Of a stretch of DNA of 64,000 nt, positions 1 through 8,405 are shown one piece after another; the first letter of the stretch is position 1; each line of letters opens with the position of its first letter. The position numbers and the translations under genes were made by a program. Under the pieces are notes generated by a model. It was given only the letters and a program-made list of their open reading frames with translations. It ran no database searches and was not told the origin of the DNA. The stretch comes from Bradyrhizobium huanghuaihaiense (GTDB taxonomy: Bacteria > Pseudomonadota > Alphaproteobacteria > Rhizobiales > Xanthobacteraceae): positions 124,001 through 188,000 of the forward strand of contig NZ_VLLA01000010.1 of NCBI RefSeq assembly GCF_007830635.1. The letters run 5' to 3'.

Positions 1-456
1 CTGCTGCGCGAGGAGCTCAACCGCGCCGGCGATGCGCGCTTCCTGCCGCGCTTCCTTCCCCTGCTCGGCGAGCTCGCGGCGTGCTCTGGCGAGGCCGACC
101 AGGTCGACCGTGGCCTCGACGTGATCGAGGACGTCTTGACCCGCTGCCACGACCGGCAGGAGCTCTGGTATCTGCCGGAGCTGACCCGCATCAAGGGAGA
201 ATTGATGCGCCGGAGCGCGAAGCATTCGGGCGACGCGGAAGCCCACTTTCGCGAGGCCATGGGCATCGCGGCCCAGCAGGGCGCGCGCTTCTGGGAGCTG
301 CGCTGCGCGACCAGCCTCGCGCGGCTGATGAGCGAGGCCGGTCGGAGCGCGGACGCTCTGGCCATTCTGGAGAACGTCTCCGGATCGTTCACGGAGGGTG
401 CCGGGATCGCCGACCTGCGCACCGCGCGCGAACTGATCGCGCAACTACGGAACTGA
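1..456 (+). CDS. C-terminal part of a large ATPase/TPR transcriptional regulator (5' end outside window)
   Basis: An open frame enters at base 1 in frame 1 and stops with TGA at 454-456. The 151 visible residues are alpha-helical TPR-like repeats (leucine/alanine-rich helices, 'EAHFREAMGIAAQQGA', 'FWELRCATSLARL'). The end resembles the C-terminus of the complete regulator at 3507-6347, which has 'GWELRGAISLGRIW' in the same relative place and also ends shortly after a 'TRDL/IADL' segment. I read it as the tail of a paralogous winged-helix/ATPase/TPR regulator. The DNA-binding and ATPase parts cannot be seen here, so the family call rests on this similarity alone. Confidence 0.7.
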   Translation: MLREELNRAGDARFLPRFLPLLGELAACSGEADQVDRGLDVIEDVLTRCHDRQELWYLPELTRIKGELMRRSAKHSGDAEAHFREAMGIAAQQGARFWELRCATSLARLMSEAGRSADALAILENVSGSFTEGAGIADLRTARELIAQLRN

Positions 457-475
457 CCGCGCGCTGATGCGCGCC

Positions 476-600
476 AAAGCGTGATGAGATTTCGATGAAG
501 CGTCATCGCGCTTTAGGTTGTTGGTTGAGCATGATCTCTCCGGAAAACCGCTTCGCACTTTGCGCTACGCGGCCCTTCGGGTCCGGATCATGCTTTAGCC
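476..600. repeat. Interspersed intergenic repeat, copy A
   Basis: This stretch begins AAAGCGTGATGAGATTT and ends GGATCATGCTTTAGCC. It contains CCGGAAAACCGCTTCGCAC, and the same modules recur in the same order at 32139-32243. Copy A carries about 20 extra bases (562-581, GCGCTACGCGGCCCTTCGGG) that copy B lacks. The unit resembles a family of intergenic repeats seen in many Bradyrhizobium-like genomes. The stop codon of msrA (TAA, 597-595 on the minus strand) lies inside the repeat edge. Confidence 0.75.
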
Positions 601-1110
601 TCCCGCCGCCACCGCGCGGCGCGGCAGCTTCCAGTCCGGCCGGATGAAGTGACAGGTGTAGCCGTCCGGATAGCGCTCGAGATAATCCTGATGCTCGGGC
701 TCGGCTTCCCAGAACTCGCCCGCGGGCGCGACCTCGGTGACCACCTTACCCGGCCACAGGCCGGAGGCCTCGACGTCGGCGATGGTGTCTTCGGCAATCC
801 GCTTCTGCTCGTCGCTGGTATAGAAGATTGCGGAACGGTAGCTCGTGCCGAGATCATTGCCCTGGCGGTTGAGCGTGGTCGGGTCGTGGATCTGGAAGAA
901 GAACTCCAGCATGGTCCGGAAGTTCGTCTTCGCGGGGTTGAAGATGATCTCGATGGCTTCGGCGTGGCCTTCATGATTGCGGTAGGTGGCGTTCTTCACA
1001 TGGCCGCCAGTGTAGCCAACGCGGGTGGAGATCACGCCCGGCTGCCTGCGGATGAGATCCTGCATGCCCCAAAAGCAGCCTCCGGCTAAAACTGCGCGCT
1101 CGGTCGTCAT
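595..1110 (-). CDS. msrA: Peptide-methionine (S)-S-oxide reductase MsrA
   Basis: A 171-residue cytosolic repair enzyme that reduces the S-epimer of methionine sulfoxide in proteins. The family motif GCFWG is at residues 11-15 with catalytic Cys12, followed by the typical 'GYTGG', 'HAEAI' and 'FFFQIHDPT' blocks. The frame is open for 60 codons further upstream. I chose the ATG at 1110 because it starts the conserved domain right away and has GGGAG upstream. There is no clear C-terminal recycling cysteine; the only other Cys is in 'GYTCHF'. It sits upstream of an OsmC gene in a small oxidative-damage neighbourhood. Confidence 0.95.
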   Translation of the reverse strand: MTTERAVLAGGCFWGMQDLIRRQPGVISTRVGYTGGHVKNATYRNHEGHAEAIEIIFNPAKTNFRTMLEFFFQIHDPTTLNRQGNDLGTSYRSAIFYTSDEQKRIAEDTIADVEASGLWPGKVVTEVAPAGEFWEAEPEHQDYLERYPDGYTCHFIRPDWKLPRRAVAAGG

Positions 1111-1232
1111 CTGTCCGCTCCCAATTGATCGCTCTGCATCTACCGCATCATATGCTCTCGGCCGCCCGGCTGAAAGCCGCGCGTGTCCACCCGGCTCCCG
1201 GAACCGGATGGACCCAAATTGAAAACGCGTCT

Positions 1233-1655
1233 CTAGCCCAACTTGGCGTCGAGCGTGATCGCGGCGTTGAGCACCTTCGACACCGGGCAATTCTTCTCGG
1301 CTTCGCCCGCGATCTTGGCGAAACCTGCTTCGTCCAGGTTCGGCACCTTTGCGCGCAAGGTCAGCGCCGACTTGCTGATCTTGAAACCCTTGCCCTCGGG
1401 CTCGAGCGTGACGGCCGCTTCCGTCGAGAGTTCGTCCGGTGTGAAGCCGGCGAGCTGAAGGCCGAAGGCGAGCGCCATGGTGAAACAGCCGGCATGGGCC
1501 GCGGCGATCAACTCTTCGGGATTGGTGCCCTTCTCGTTCTCGAAACGGGTCTTGAACGAGTAGGGCGTGCTGGCAAGCACGCCGGATTCGCTCGACAAAT
1601 GGCCTGCGCCATCGCGACCAGTGCCCTTCCAGACTGCTGTTGCCTTGCGGATCAT
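1233..1655 (-). CDS. osmC: OsmC-family peroxiredoxin
   Basis: A 140-residue protein of the OsmC/Ohr family, thiol peroxidases that reduce organic hydroperoxides. The two redox cysteines are visible: Cys57 in 'AAAHAGCFTMAL' and Cys123 in 'EKNCPVSKVLNA'. The N-terminal 'AVWKGTGRDGAGHLSSESG' matches the OsmC rather than the Ohr subgroup. The length is normal. The gene lies 122 bases upstream of msrA on the same strand, so co-expression is possible, but its ATG is separated from the next upstream gene by about 130 bases and it probably has its own promoter. Confidence 0.92.
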   Translation of the reverse strand: MIRKATAVWKGTGRDGAGHLSSESGVLASTPYSFKTRFENEKGTNPEELIAAAHAGCFTMALAFGLQLAGFTPDELSTEAAVTLEPEGKGFKISKSALTLRAKVPNLDEAGFAKIAGEAEKNCPVSKVLNAAITLDAKLG

Positions 1656-1784
1656 CTCAGTTCTCCTTGTTTGTTGTTGACAACCGGCGCTCCGTACCGG
1701 CCGAAGGCGACATCAGCGTGACCGCCTGTCGCCGATGCGCGAGGCCCAAGTCATCGCGCGCCGTGGTCTGAGGATGCAGTTGCT

Positions 1785-2474
1785 TCAGGTTGGCAGCTCC
1801 TGACCGGCCTGCTCGCGCACGATGTAGTCGGCGTACCAGTCCGCCCAGTTCTCATCGTGTCCGCCGGTGAGCTTCTCATGCTCACCATGCGCCACCGAGG
1901 CGCGGCGCAGCGCCGCGGCGAGATCGGTTTGCGATGCGAATGTCGTGTCGTCTGCCGCGATGCGTCCGGGCAACCGTGTCGTGACCTCCTGGAACAGCCA
2001 GCCATTGCCGTCGGGATCGCTGAACGAGGCGAATGAGCTGTAGCTGCCGCGCTTCGGGTCAGCGCCGCTGACGCGAACGCTGCCGAAAAGATACGGCTCA
2101 TCGGGCCCTGCATGAACATCGCCGGCACCGTGGAAGGGTTCGCTGACGGCAATGCCGCGCGCGAGCAGATCGTTCCGCGCGGCCTCCAGATCAGAGACGA
2201 TCAGATACATGCCGCGCGCCGAGCCTGGCGCCGCCGCCGTGACGTTCTTGCCGAAGATCACCGAGCAGGCCGAGCCCGGCGGCGTGAACTGGATCACGCG
2301 CCAGTCGTCGCCTGAGGCGAAATCGGCATCCAGTCGCCAGCCGAGCCGCGCATAGAACGCCTTGGCGCGGTCGACATCGGACACCGGAATGACGACGACT
2401 TCGAGCTTCAGATCAACGCTGCGCGATGTTGAAGGCTTGGCCGCGGCATCGCGGTCGATTTCGAGTGTGGCCAT
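1785..2474 (-). CDS. VOC (glyoxalase/bleomycin-resistance fold) family protein
   Basis: A 229-residue protein. Residues about 22-145 form a vicinal-oxygen-chelate domain: 'DLKLEVVVIPVSDVDRAKAFYARLGWRLD', then 'GMYLIVSDLEAARNDLLARGI' and 'FSDPDGNGWLFQEV'. These are the two beta-alpha-beta modules of the fold. A tail of about 80 residues rich in Asp, Glu and Trp follows ('GGHDENWADWYADYIVREQ') and is not part of the standard domain. Reaction and substrate are unknown. The ATG is preceded by GGGAG. It follows the kinase gene after 34 bases and is probably co-transcribed with it. Confidence 0.85.
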   Translation of the reverse strand: MATLEIDRDAAAKPSTSRSVDLKLEVVVIPVSDVDRAKAFYARLGWRLDADFASGDDWRVIQFTPPGSACSVIFGKNVTAAAPGSARGMYLIVSDLEAARNDLLARGIAVSEPFHGAGDVHAGPDEPYLFGSVRVSGADPKRGSYSSFASFSDPDGNGWLFQEVTTRLPGRIAADDTTFASQTDLAAALRRASVAHGEHEKLTGGHDENWADWYADYIVREQAGQELPT

Positions 2475-2508
2475 GTCGAGCTCCCGTGGTGTGAGTTGAG
2501 GCGATCCT

Positions 2509-3174
2509 TCAGGCGGCAGCCGGCATCACGATGCTCACCCGCGTGCCGCCCTGCCCGGCTTCACCATGCAGCCGTGCATGGATGCTGTGGGCGAGCCCTT
2601 CGAGGATGCGGCTGCCGGTGCCCCGGAGCGGACCGACCGCACCAATGCCGTTGTCGGCCACCGTGCAGACCCAGGCGCCGTCGCGGCGCGCGACGTCGAT
2701 GCGGATCAACCCGCCATTCTTGTTCGGGAAGGCGTGCTTCGCCGCATTCGTGACCAGCTCCGTCAGCATCAACGCGAGCCGATGACATTGCGAGGACGGC
2801 AGTGTGTCGTCTTCGATGGCGGCTTCGCAGCGGATACCCGCCGGCTCCAGCACCGCCTCAAAGAGCGCCCCGCACAGATTTTCGAAGAACGGCGCGACGG
2901 AGACCGGCGACGGATCGTCGTTGTCGGACAAGAGCTGATAGAGCCTGCCAAAGGCAACGATGCGCCGCTCGAACCGGTCCACCGCCAGCGAGACGTCCCT
3001 GGTGGCGGCCCGCGTGAAGTCGCGGCGGACTGACGCACCCAGCATCGTCAGCGTGTTCTTCATGCGATGGTGGGACTCGCGCAGCACGAGCTCCCAATCG
3101 CGCGACTGATCGTCGCGACCTGCGGCGAATTGAGATCGAACGGCACTGCCGTTCGGCGAGCCGATGGCGGACAT
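2509..3174 (-). CDS. HisKA_2/HWE-type sensor histidine kinase core without a sensor domain
   Basis: A 221-residue protein. The H-box 'ESHHRMKNTLTMLGA' (phospho-acceptor probably His36) and the N-box 'ELVTNAAKHAF', followed by 'DNGIGAVG' and 'GTRVSIVMPA', show a complete dimerisation plus HATPase module of the HisKA_2/HWE kind. There is no PAS, GAF or membrane segment, so the signal must come from a partner or from the 20-residue N-terminus. I start at 3174, where GGGAGG sits just upstream, rather than six codons earlier. No response regulator is adjacent, and it is followed by the VOC gene. Confidence 0.88.
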   Translation of the reverse strand: MSAIGSPNGSAVRSQFAAGRDDQSRDWELVLRESHHRMKNTLTMLGASVRRDFTRAATRDVSLAVDRFERRIVAFGRLYQLLSDNDDPSPVSVAPFFENLCGALFEAVLEPAGIRCEAAIEDDTLPSSQCHRLALMLTELVTNAAKHAFPNKNGGLIRIDVARRDGAWVCTVADNGIGAVGPLRGTGSRILEGLAHSIHARLHGEAGQGGTRVSIVMPAAA

Positions 3175-3506
3175 GACAGCCTCCCGCTGCAATGAGACCT
3201 AACTCGAAGGCTATACTGAATGCATCGCCTGCGATTTGCTCGTTAGACTTTGCAAGATTCTGTTATGATCGGCGGCGTCACAATCCGGCATCGGAGACCG
3301 TCGTCGCGACGGTCAAGCACACTGACGAATTGTCGCGGGGCGCGTGATAAGCCTCTCGCGTTTAAGCAAAATTTGCGAGTGTTACACTCGGGGGCGCGCT
3401 CCGGCGATCGCCACGCCATTTCGCCACTTTCGACCAGTTTACTCGCGATGTCGCTCTGCTAGACCAAAGTTGCAGACAGCATCCCCTTCATTGGAACCAT
3501 TGGCTC
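3175..3506. other. Divergent intergenic region between kinase and ATPase regulator
   Basis: This 332-base region holds the promoters of both flanking genes. A perfect hairpin (arms GACCGTCG/CGACGGTC, 3-base loop) lies at 3296-3314 with no following T-run, so it looks more like an operator than a terminator. I see no open reading frame with a credible ribosome site. Confidence 0.5.
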
Positions 3507-6347
3507 GTGCCGGACACCAACGACCAGGATTCGGCAATCTCCTTCGGACCATTCCGGCTGTTTGCAAAGTCGCGGCTGCTGGAGAAGGACGGTGTTCCGC
3601 TTCATCTCGGCGGCCGCGCGCTCGACATCCTGATCTTTCTCGCCGAACGCGCCGGTGAGGTCGTGGACAAGCGGGAGTTGATCAAGCAGGTGTGGTCCGA
3701 CGTGAACGTCGACGAAGGCAGCCTGCGCTTCCATATCACGACGCTGCGCAAGGTCCTGGGCGACGCCGGTGAGGGCTCGCGTTACGTCGTCAACGTTCCC
3801 GGACGCGGCTATTGCTTCGCTGCTCCGCTGCTCCGCCCTGCTGCTTCGGACGGCCGGGCCAGCCCAGTCGCTTCGCCCCACGCGCTGCCGTCACCGCTTG
3901 CGCGGATGATCGGGCGGGACGATGCCGTCGCGAAGATTTCCGCCGAGCTCGCCCTGCATCGCTTCGTCTCCATCGTCGGCCCCGGCGGGATCGGTAAGAC
4001 CTCGGTCGCACTCGCCGTCGCGCATCGCGAGCTGGACGCCTTCCACGGCCAGGTGTGCTTCGTCGATTTCGGCGCGCTCACGGACACCCGCCTCATTCCC
4101 GGAACGATCGCCGCAGCCCTCGGCTTGACGGTCAATTCCGACGACCCGATGCCTGGCCTGCTGACTTTCCTGCGTAGCCGGCGCACACTGCTGCTGTTCG
4201 ACAGTTGCGAGCACATCCTCGACGAGCTCGCCCCGGTGGCCGAGCGTCTCGTCCAGGAGGCGAGCGAGCTGCACATTCTCGCCACCAGCCGCGAATCCTT
4301 TCGCACCGAAGGCGAGCGCGTGCACCGGCTGTTTCCGCTGGATTGCCCGCCCGAGCGCGACGGGCTCGGCATTGCCGACATCCTTGCCTATCCTGCAAGC
4401 CAGCTCTTCGTGGAACGTATTGCCGAAAGCCTCGGCGATTTCGAGCTCAGCGAGGAGGATGCGCCGCTCGTCGCCGAAATCTGCCGGCGGCTGGACGGCA
4501 TCGCGCTCGCGATCGAGCTCGCCGCCGGACGCGTCAACGCCTATGGCATCGCCGGGACCGCCTCGCTGCTCGACGGCCGCTTCTCGCTGCTGTGGCGGGG
4601 ACGGCGCACCGCCATCCCACGGCATCAGACCTTGGGCGCCGCGCTGGCCTGGAGCTATGATCTGCTGCCAGAAGCCGAAAGCGCGACGCTGCGCGGATTG
4701 TCGGTGTTCGTCGGGCCGTTCACGCTGGAAGCCGCACTGGCCGTCGCATCCAGCCAGGGCATCGGCGAAGCCGAGGCGGTCGAGGCGATCTCGAACCTGC
4801 TCTCCAAATCACTGATCGCAACCTCGCCTGCGGAGCGGCGGCTGCGCTATCGTCTGCTCGATACCACCCGCACCTTCGTCGGCAACAAGCTCGTCGAGAA
4901 CGGGGAAGCGGACCGCGTCGCGCGTGCACATGCCGAATATTTCCGCGATTTGCTGCGCGACATCGCGCTTAAATCCTCGGGGCTGCAGAGCGCGGGCGGC
5001 TTCCTGCCCTATGCGGACCATTTGCCCAATGTCCGGGCCGCGCTGACCTGGAGCTTTTCGGACGGCGGCGACCGGACGCTCGGCGTGGAGCTGGCGGCCT
5101 CGGCCGCGCAGTTCTTCCTCGAGCTGACCTTGCTGACGGAGTGTCTTCGCTGGACGCAGCAGGCGCTGGCCGCTTCCGATGCGGGCACATTGGACCGCCG
5201 CCAGGAGATGACGCTGCAGGCCGCGCTCGGCGTCTCCGTGATGTTCACGCAAGGCAATACGGAAGCGGTCCGCTCCACGTTCGCGCGCAGCCTGCAGCTC
5301 GCCCGCGAGCTCGAGGATTTGCACTGGCAGCTCTGGCTGCTGCGCGGCCTGCACATCTACCTGACCAGGGTCGGAGATTTTCACGGCGCGCTCGGGATCG
5401 GCGTCGACGGCGAGAGCGTTGCGCGCAAGCTGAACGATCCTGCTGCCGCACTGAACGTGGAATGGATGCTCGGCGTCGCGCATCATCTGATCGGCAACCA
5501 GGACAAGGCGGTGCAGTTCTGCGAGAGCGCGATGGTGCACAATCCCGGCTCGCAGCGGCTGAATATCGGACATCTCGGATATGACGACCGCATCGTCGCG
5601 CTGGTGGCGCTGGCGCGCGGGCTCTGGCTCACCGGCCGGCCCGATCACGCGGTCGAGGCGGCCAGATACACGGTGCGCGAGGCCGAGCTGCTCGAGCAGC
5701 CGCTCACGCTCGGCATTTCCCTGATCTGGACCATCTACGTCTTTCTCTGGGTCGGCGACTGGGCCAATGCCGAAGCCCTGATCGAGCGGCTGATCGATCA
5801 TTCGGCGCGGCACTTCCTCGGGCCCTATCACGCGGTCGGGATCGGCCAGAAGGGCGAGCTGATGCTGCGCCGCGGCGATCTTGCCGGCGGCATCGAGCAT
5901 CTTCGCCGCAGCCAGGCAACACTGCATGCGACGCGGCACCGGATCATGACGACGGTGTTCGCGACGGCGCTCGCGGAGGGTCTCGCGGCGCAGGACCAGA
6001 CCGGCGAGGCCTTGCGCACGATCAATGAGGCCATCGCCCAGATTCCCGATCACGGCGAATCCTTCGACATGCCGGAAATGCTCAGGGTTAAGGGCGATAT
6101 CCTGGCCCGGTCGGGCAACGCGGCGGAAGCCGAAAGCTGCTTGCGCAAATCGCTCGATCTGTCGCGCCGGCAATGCGCTCTCGGCTGGGAGCTTCGCGGA
6201 GCGATCAGCCTCGGCCGCATCTGGCACCAGGCCGGAAAAGGCCGCGAGGCACGCGACCTGCTCGCCCCGCTCGTGGCGCGCTACCAGGAGGGACTCGCGA
6301 CTCGTGATCTGGTCGCCGCAACGGGACTGCTGGGCGCGCTGAATTGA
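3507..6347 (+). CDS. Winged-helix / STAND-type ATPase / TPR transcriptional regulator
   Basis: A 946-residue protein starting with GTG. Residues about 10-105 are an OmpR/PhoB-type winged helix ('GGRALDILIFLAERAGEVV', 'GRGYCFAAPL'). Residues about 135-450 are a STAND/NB-ARC-like ATPase with Walker A GPGGIGKT at 158-165, Walker B LLLFDSCE at 228-235 and 'ILATSRESFR' as sensor. The rest is TPR-like helices. Such proteins bind DNA after nucleotide-dependent switching on an unknown ligand. It is upstream of, and on the same strand as, the unknown-protein/hydrolase pair and the AraC gene, which are candidate targets. The partial gene at the window start appears to be a paralogue. Confidence 0.88.
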   Translation: MPDTNDQDSAISFGPFRLFAKSRLLEKDGVPLHLGGRALDILIFLAERAGEVVDKRELIKQVWSDVNVDEGSLRFHITTLRKVLGDAGEGSRYVVNVPGRGYCFAAPLLRPAASDGRASPVASPHALPSPLARMIGRDDAVAKISAELALHRFVSIVGPGGIGKTSVALAVAHRELDAFHGQVCFVDFGALTDTRLIPGTIAAALGLTVNSDDPMPGLLTFLRSRRTLLLFDSCEHILDELAPVAERLVQEASELHILATSRESFRTEGERVHRLFPLDCPPERDGLGIADILAYPASQLFVERIAESLGDFELSEEDAPLVAEICRRLDGIALAIELAAGRVNAYGIAGTASLLDGRFSLLWRGRRTAIPRHQTLGAALAWSYDLLPEAESATLRGLSVFVGPFTLEAALAVASSQGIGEAEAVEAISNLLSKSLIATSPAERRLRYRLLDTTRTFVGNKLVENGEADRVARAHAEYFRDLLRDIALKSSGLQSAGGFLPYADHLPNVRAALTWSFSDGGDRTLGVELAASAAQFFLELTLLTECLRWTQQALAASDAGTLDRRQEMTLQAALGVSVMFTQGNTEAVRSTFARSLQLARELEDLHWQLWLLRGLHIYLTRVGDFHGALGIGVDGESVARKLNDPAAALNVEWMLGVAHHLIGNQDKAVQFCESAMVHNPGSQRLNIGHLGYDDRIVALVALARGLWLTGRPDHAVEAARYTVREAELLEQPLTLGISLIWTIYVFLWVGDWANAEALIERLIDHSARHFLGPYHAVGIGQKGELMLRRGDLAGGIEHLRRSQATLHATRHRIMTTVFATALAEGLAAQDQTGEALRTINEAIAQIPDHGESFDMPEMLRVKGDILARSGNAAEAESCLRKSLDLSRRQCALGWELRGAISLGRIWHQAGKGREARDLLAPLVARYQEGLATRDLVAATGLLGALN

Positions 6348-6391
6348 CAGCGTGTTCAACGAGATACCGCCCAAATCCCGGCTCGCAACTC

Positions 6392-6406
6392 CTAACAACT
6401 TCTAAC
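6392..6406 (+). promoter_or_regulatory. CTAAC direct repeats with 10-base phase upstream of the unknown/hydrolase operon
   Basis: CTAAC occurs at 6392-6396 and 6402-6406, exactly one helical turn apart, 60 bases before the ATG at 6466. The same element in three phased copies lies before the AraC gene (8259-8283). OmpR-type winged helices commonly bind direct repeats of this spacing, so the neighbouring 946-residue regulator is the obvious candidate. This is inference. Confidence 0.45.
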
Positions 6407-6465
6407 ACGCCAATCCGCAAGCGCCCCGCCATGGTGGTGGCACTTCACGGCGGATGTGACGGGAC

Positions 6466-7173
6466 ATGGCTCTTCTCGACGATGTAATCGATGCCAGCGG
6501 CGGTCTGGCGCGCTGGAACAGCTTGAACCGGTTCACGCTCCATTTGTCCGTCGGCGGAACGCTGTTCGCAAGCGCCGGACATGCCAGGGAATTCAAGGAT
6601 GTGACTGCGGAAGGCTCGACCCGGACGCAATCCGTCCGTTTCACCGGCATCACCGGCGGGGAATACTCGGGCTCGTTTCAACCGGATGCGATCACGATCG
6701 AAAGTCCCGACGGCGAGGTGCTGCGGGCCTGGAGCAATCCGAGCCTGGCGTTTCCCGAGACCGGCTCTGCTGCACTCGCGGACGAACTGCACCTCGTCTA
6801 CTTCTGCGGCGTCGCGATCTGGAATTATCTGACCAATCCATTCCTGCTCGCCCATCCCGGTGTTGTGCTGGAGGAACTGCCGCCGTGGCGCGAGAACACC
6901 GAAACCTGGCGGCGGCTGCGCGCGCAATTTCCCCCGAGCCTGATCACGCTCGCGCCCGATCAGATCTTTTATTTCGACGAGAACGCGCTGCAACGGCGAA
7001 CGGATCACGATCTCTTCGGGACGAAGGTCGCTCACTACTCCTGGGCCCATGACAGTTTCGGCGGCATCGTGGTGCCGACGCTTCGGCGCGCGCAGGCGCT
7101 GCAGCCTGACGGGACCGTGATCGCCAAGCCCGTGCTGATGGACGTGGAGATTTTTGATGCCGTATTCGAGTAG
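6466..7173 (+). CDS. Conserved hypothetical protein paired with an alpha/beta hydrolase
   Basis: A 235-residue protein with no signal peptide, no membrane helix and no motif I can name. It begins 'MALLDDVIDASGGLARW', has a beta-rich first half ('FTGITGGEYSGSF', 'ESPDGEVLRAW') and a second half with several Trp and Phe residues ('IFYFDENALQRRTDHDLFG'). The shape (Ala-Trp start, antiparallel strands, hydrophobic pocket residues) would fit a lipocalin or lipoprotein-carrier-like beta fold, but that is speculation. Its stop overlaps the start of the hydrolase gene by 17 bases, so the two are translationally linked and probably act together. Confidence 0.8.
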   Translation: MALLDDVIDASGGLARWNSLNRFTLHLSVGGTLFASAGHAREFKDVTAEGSTRTQSVRFTGITGGEYSGSFQPDAITIESPDGEVLRAWSNPSLAFPETGSAALADELHLVYFCGVAIWNYLTNPFLLAHPGVVLEELPPWRENTETWRRLRAQFPPSLITLAPDQIFYFDENALQRRTDHDLFGTKVAHYSWAHDSFGGIVVPTLRRAQALQPDGTVIAKPVLMDVEIFDAVFE

Positions 7174-8101
7174 CAGCGGCGGCGGGGCAACGAGCGCGCA
7201 GGCTTCGGCAGACCATGTGCGATCAAGCCGCCGCTCGATCAGCTATCACAGCGTTGACGTAAACGGCCTCAAGATCTTCTACCGCGAGGCTGGGCCCGTG
7301 GACGCTCCGGCCGTGCTGTTGCTTCATGGCTTTCCCTCCTCCTCGCGGATGTGGGAGCCGTTGCTGCCACTGCTCGCGGACAAATATCATCTGATCGCGC
7401 CGGACTATCCCGGCTTCGGCCACAGCAGCGCACCGCCGCCATCGGACTTCAGCTACACATTCGACAACATCGCCGGCGTGATCGGCGAGCTCACGGCGAA
7501 GCTTGGTCTCACCAACTACGTCCTGTTGATGCAGGACTATGGCGGTCCGGTCGGCTTCCGCATGGCGTTGGCCGATCCCGAACGTATCCGCGGCATCATC
7601 ATCCAGAACGCCGTTTCGCATGAGCAGGGATTGAGCCCGCTGTGGGAAGCGCGCCGCAAATACTGGGCCGATCCCGCGCATGAGCTCGAGGCGCTCAGGG
7701 CCAACTTCACGTCTCTGGAGGCGACGCGGCAGCGCCATCTCGGCTCCAGCCCGCATCCCGAGCGCTACGACCCTGACACCTGGATCGACGAATACGCGTT
7801 TCTGACGCGTCCCGGCCAGGCGGAGATCCAGACCACGCTGTTCCTGGACTACCGGACCAACGTCGCGTCCTATCCGAAATGGCAGGACTGGCTGCGCAAG
7901 ACGCGGCCGCCGACGCTGGTGGTCTGGGGCAAATATGATCGCTCCTTCACCGTCGCCGGCGCCGCCGCCTATCGCGACGATGTGCCGGATGCCGAAGTCC
8001 ACATGCTCGAAGCCGGTCACTTCGCGCTGGACGAGGCGACCGACGACATCGCCGGGCTCGTGCGCGACTTCCTCGCACGGCTCGGTGGGCACACGGGCTG
8101 A
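7157..8101 (+). CDS. Alpha/beta hydrolase of the epoxide hydrolase / haloalkane dehalogenase type
   Basis: A 314-residue protein. The oxyanion 'LLHGFPSSSRMW' and 'APDYPGFGHSS' are at about residues 56-92. The nucleophile elbow reads 'MQDYGGPVG' with Asp as nucleophile, as in haloalkane dehalogenases and soluble epoxide hydrolases. The acid and base regions are 'VVWGKYDRSF' and 'EAGHFALDEA'. An N-terminal stretch of about 30 residues rich in Ser and Gly precedes the domain. I take the ATG at 7157; a TTG one codon earlier is possible. It overlaps the preceding gene by 17 bases. The substrate is unknown. Confidence 0.9.
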   Translation: MPYSSSSGGGATSAQASADHVRSSRRSISYHSVDVNGLKIFYREAGPVDAPAVLLLHGFPSSSRMWEPLLPLLADKYHLIAPDYPGFGHSSAPPPSDFSYTFDNIAGVIGELTAKLGLTNYVLLMQDYGGPVGFRMALADPERIRGIIIQNAVSHEQGLSPLWEARRKYWADPAHELEALRANFTSLEATRQRHLGSSPHPERYDPDTWIDEYAFLTRPGQAEIQTTLFLDYRTNVASYPKWQDWLRKTRPPTLVVWGKYDRSFTVAGAAAYRDDVPDAEVHMLEAGHFALDEATDDIAGLVRDFLARLGGHTG

Positions 8102-8405
8102 ACGGCGACGGCGTGGCGCTCCGTCGCACCGCGCGTAAGGCCGGTCGAACTTCCCCGCGCCGTCCTCGCACCACGCCGGCCGGCGCAAGAAATTGAAAAG
8201 CTTGACGAAGTCAGACCAAATGCGACGAGCTGTCACATCCTGTGCACTCGCACAAAATCTAACACATCCTAATCACCCCTAACGGGCTTCTTGTCGGGCC
8301 CACGCCTATCCTCCGAGCATGGAAAGCCTTCTCGAAAGCCTGGTGACAGGGGGCTTGAGAGTTTGCCGGTCGCCACCAGCGACCGCGATGCGGAGAGAAT
8401 GACCG
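8102..8405. other. Intergenic region upstream of the AraC-type gene
   Basis: This 304-base gap has no credible gene. It carries the phased CTAAC repeats described separately and AT-richer DNA around 8250-8275, which suggests the araC promoter is there. Confidence 0.5.
8259..8283 (+). promoter_or_regulatory. Three phased CTAAC/CTAAT direct repeats upstream of the AraC-type gene
   Basis: CTAAC at 8259-8263, CTAAT at 8269-8273 and CTAAC at 8279-8283 repeat with an exact 10-base period, 123 bases before the ATG at 8406. The pair at 6392-6406 has the same sequence and spacing. I infer a shared operator, most likely for the nearby OmpR-type winged-helix regulator, otherwise for the AraC protein itself. 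Confidence 0.5.

Noticed and set aside
3296..3314. A perfect hairpin as a terminator
   Set aside because: There is no T-run on either strand, and it lies in a divergent promoter region, so a terminator role is not supported.
4809..6398. A 529-codon minus-strand frame opposite the ATPase/TPR regulator
   Set aside because: It is a shadow of the TPR region of the regulator with no family features.
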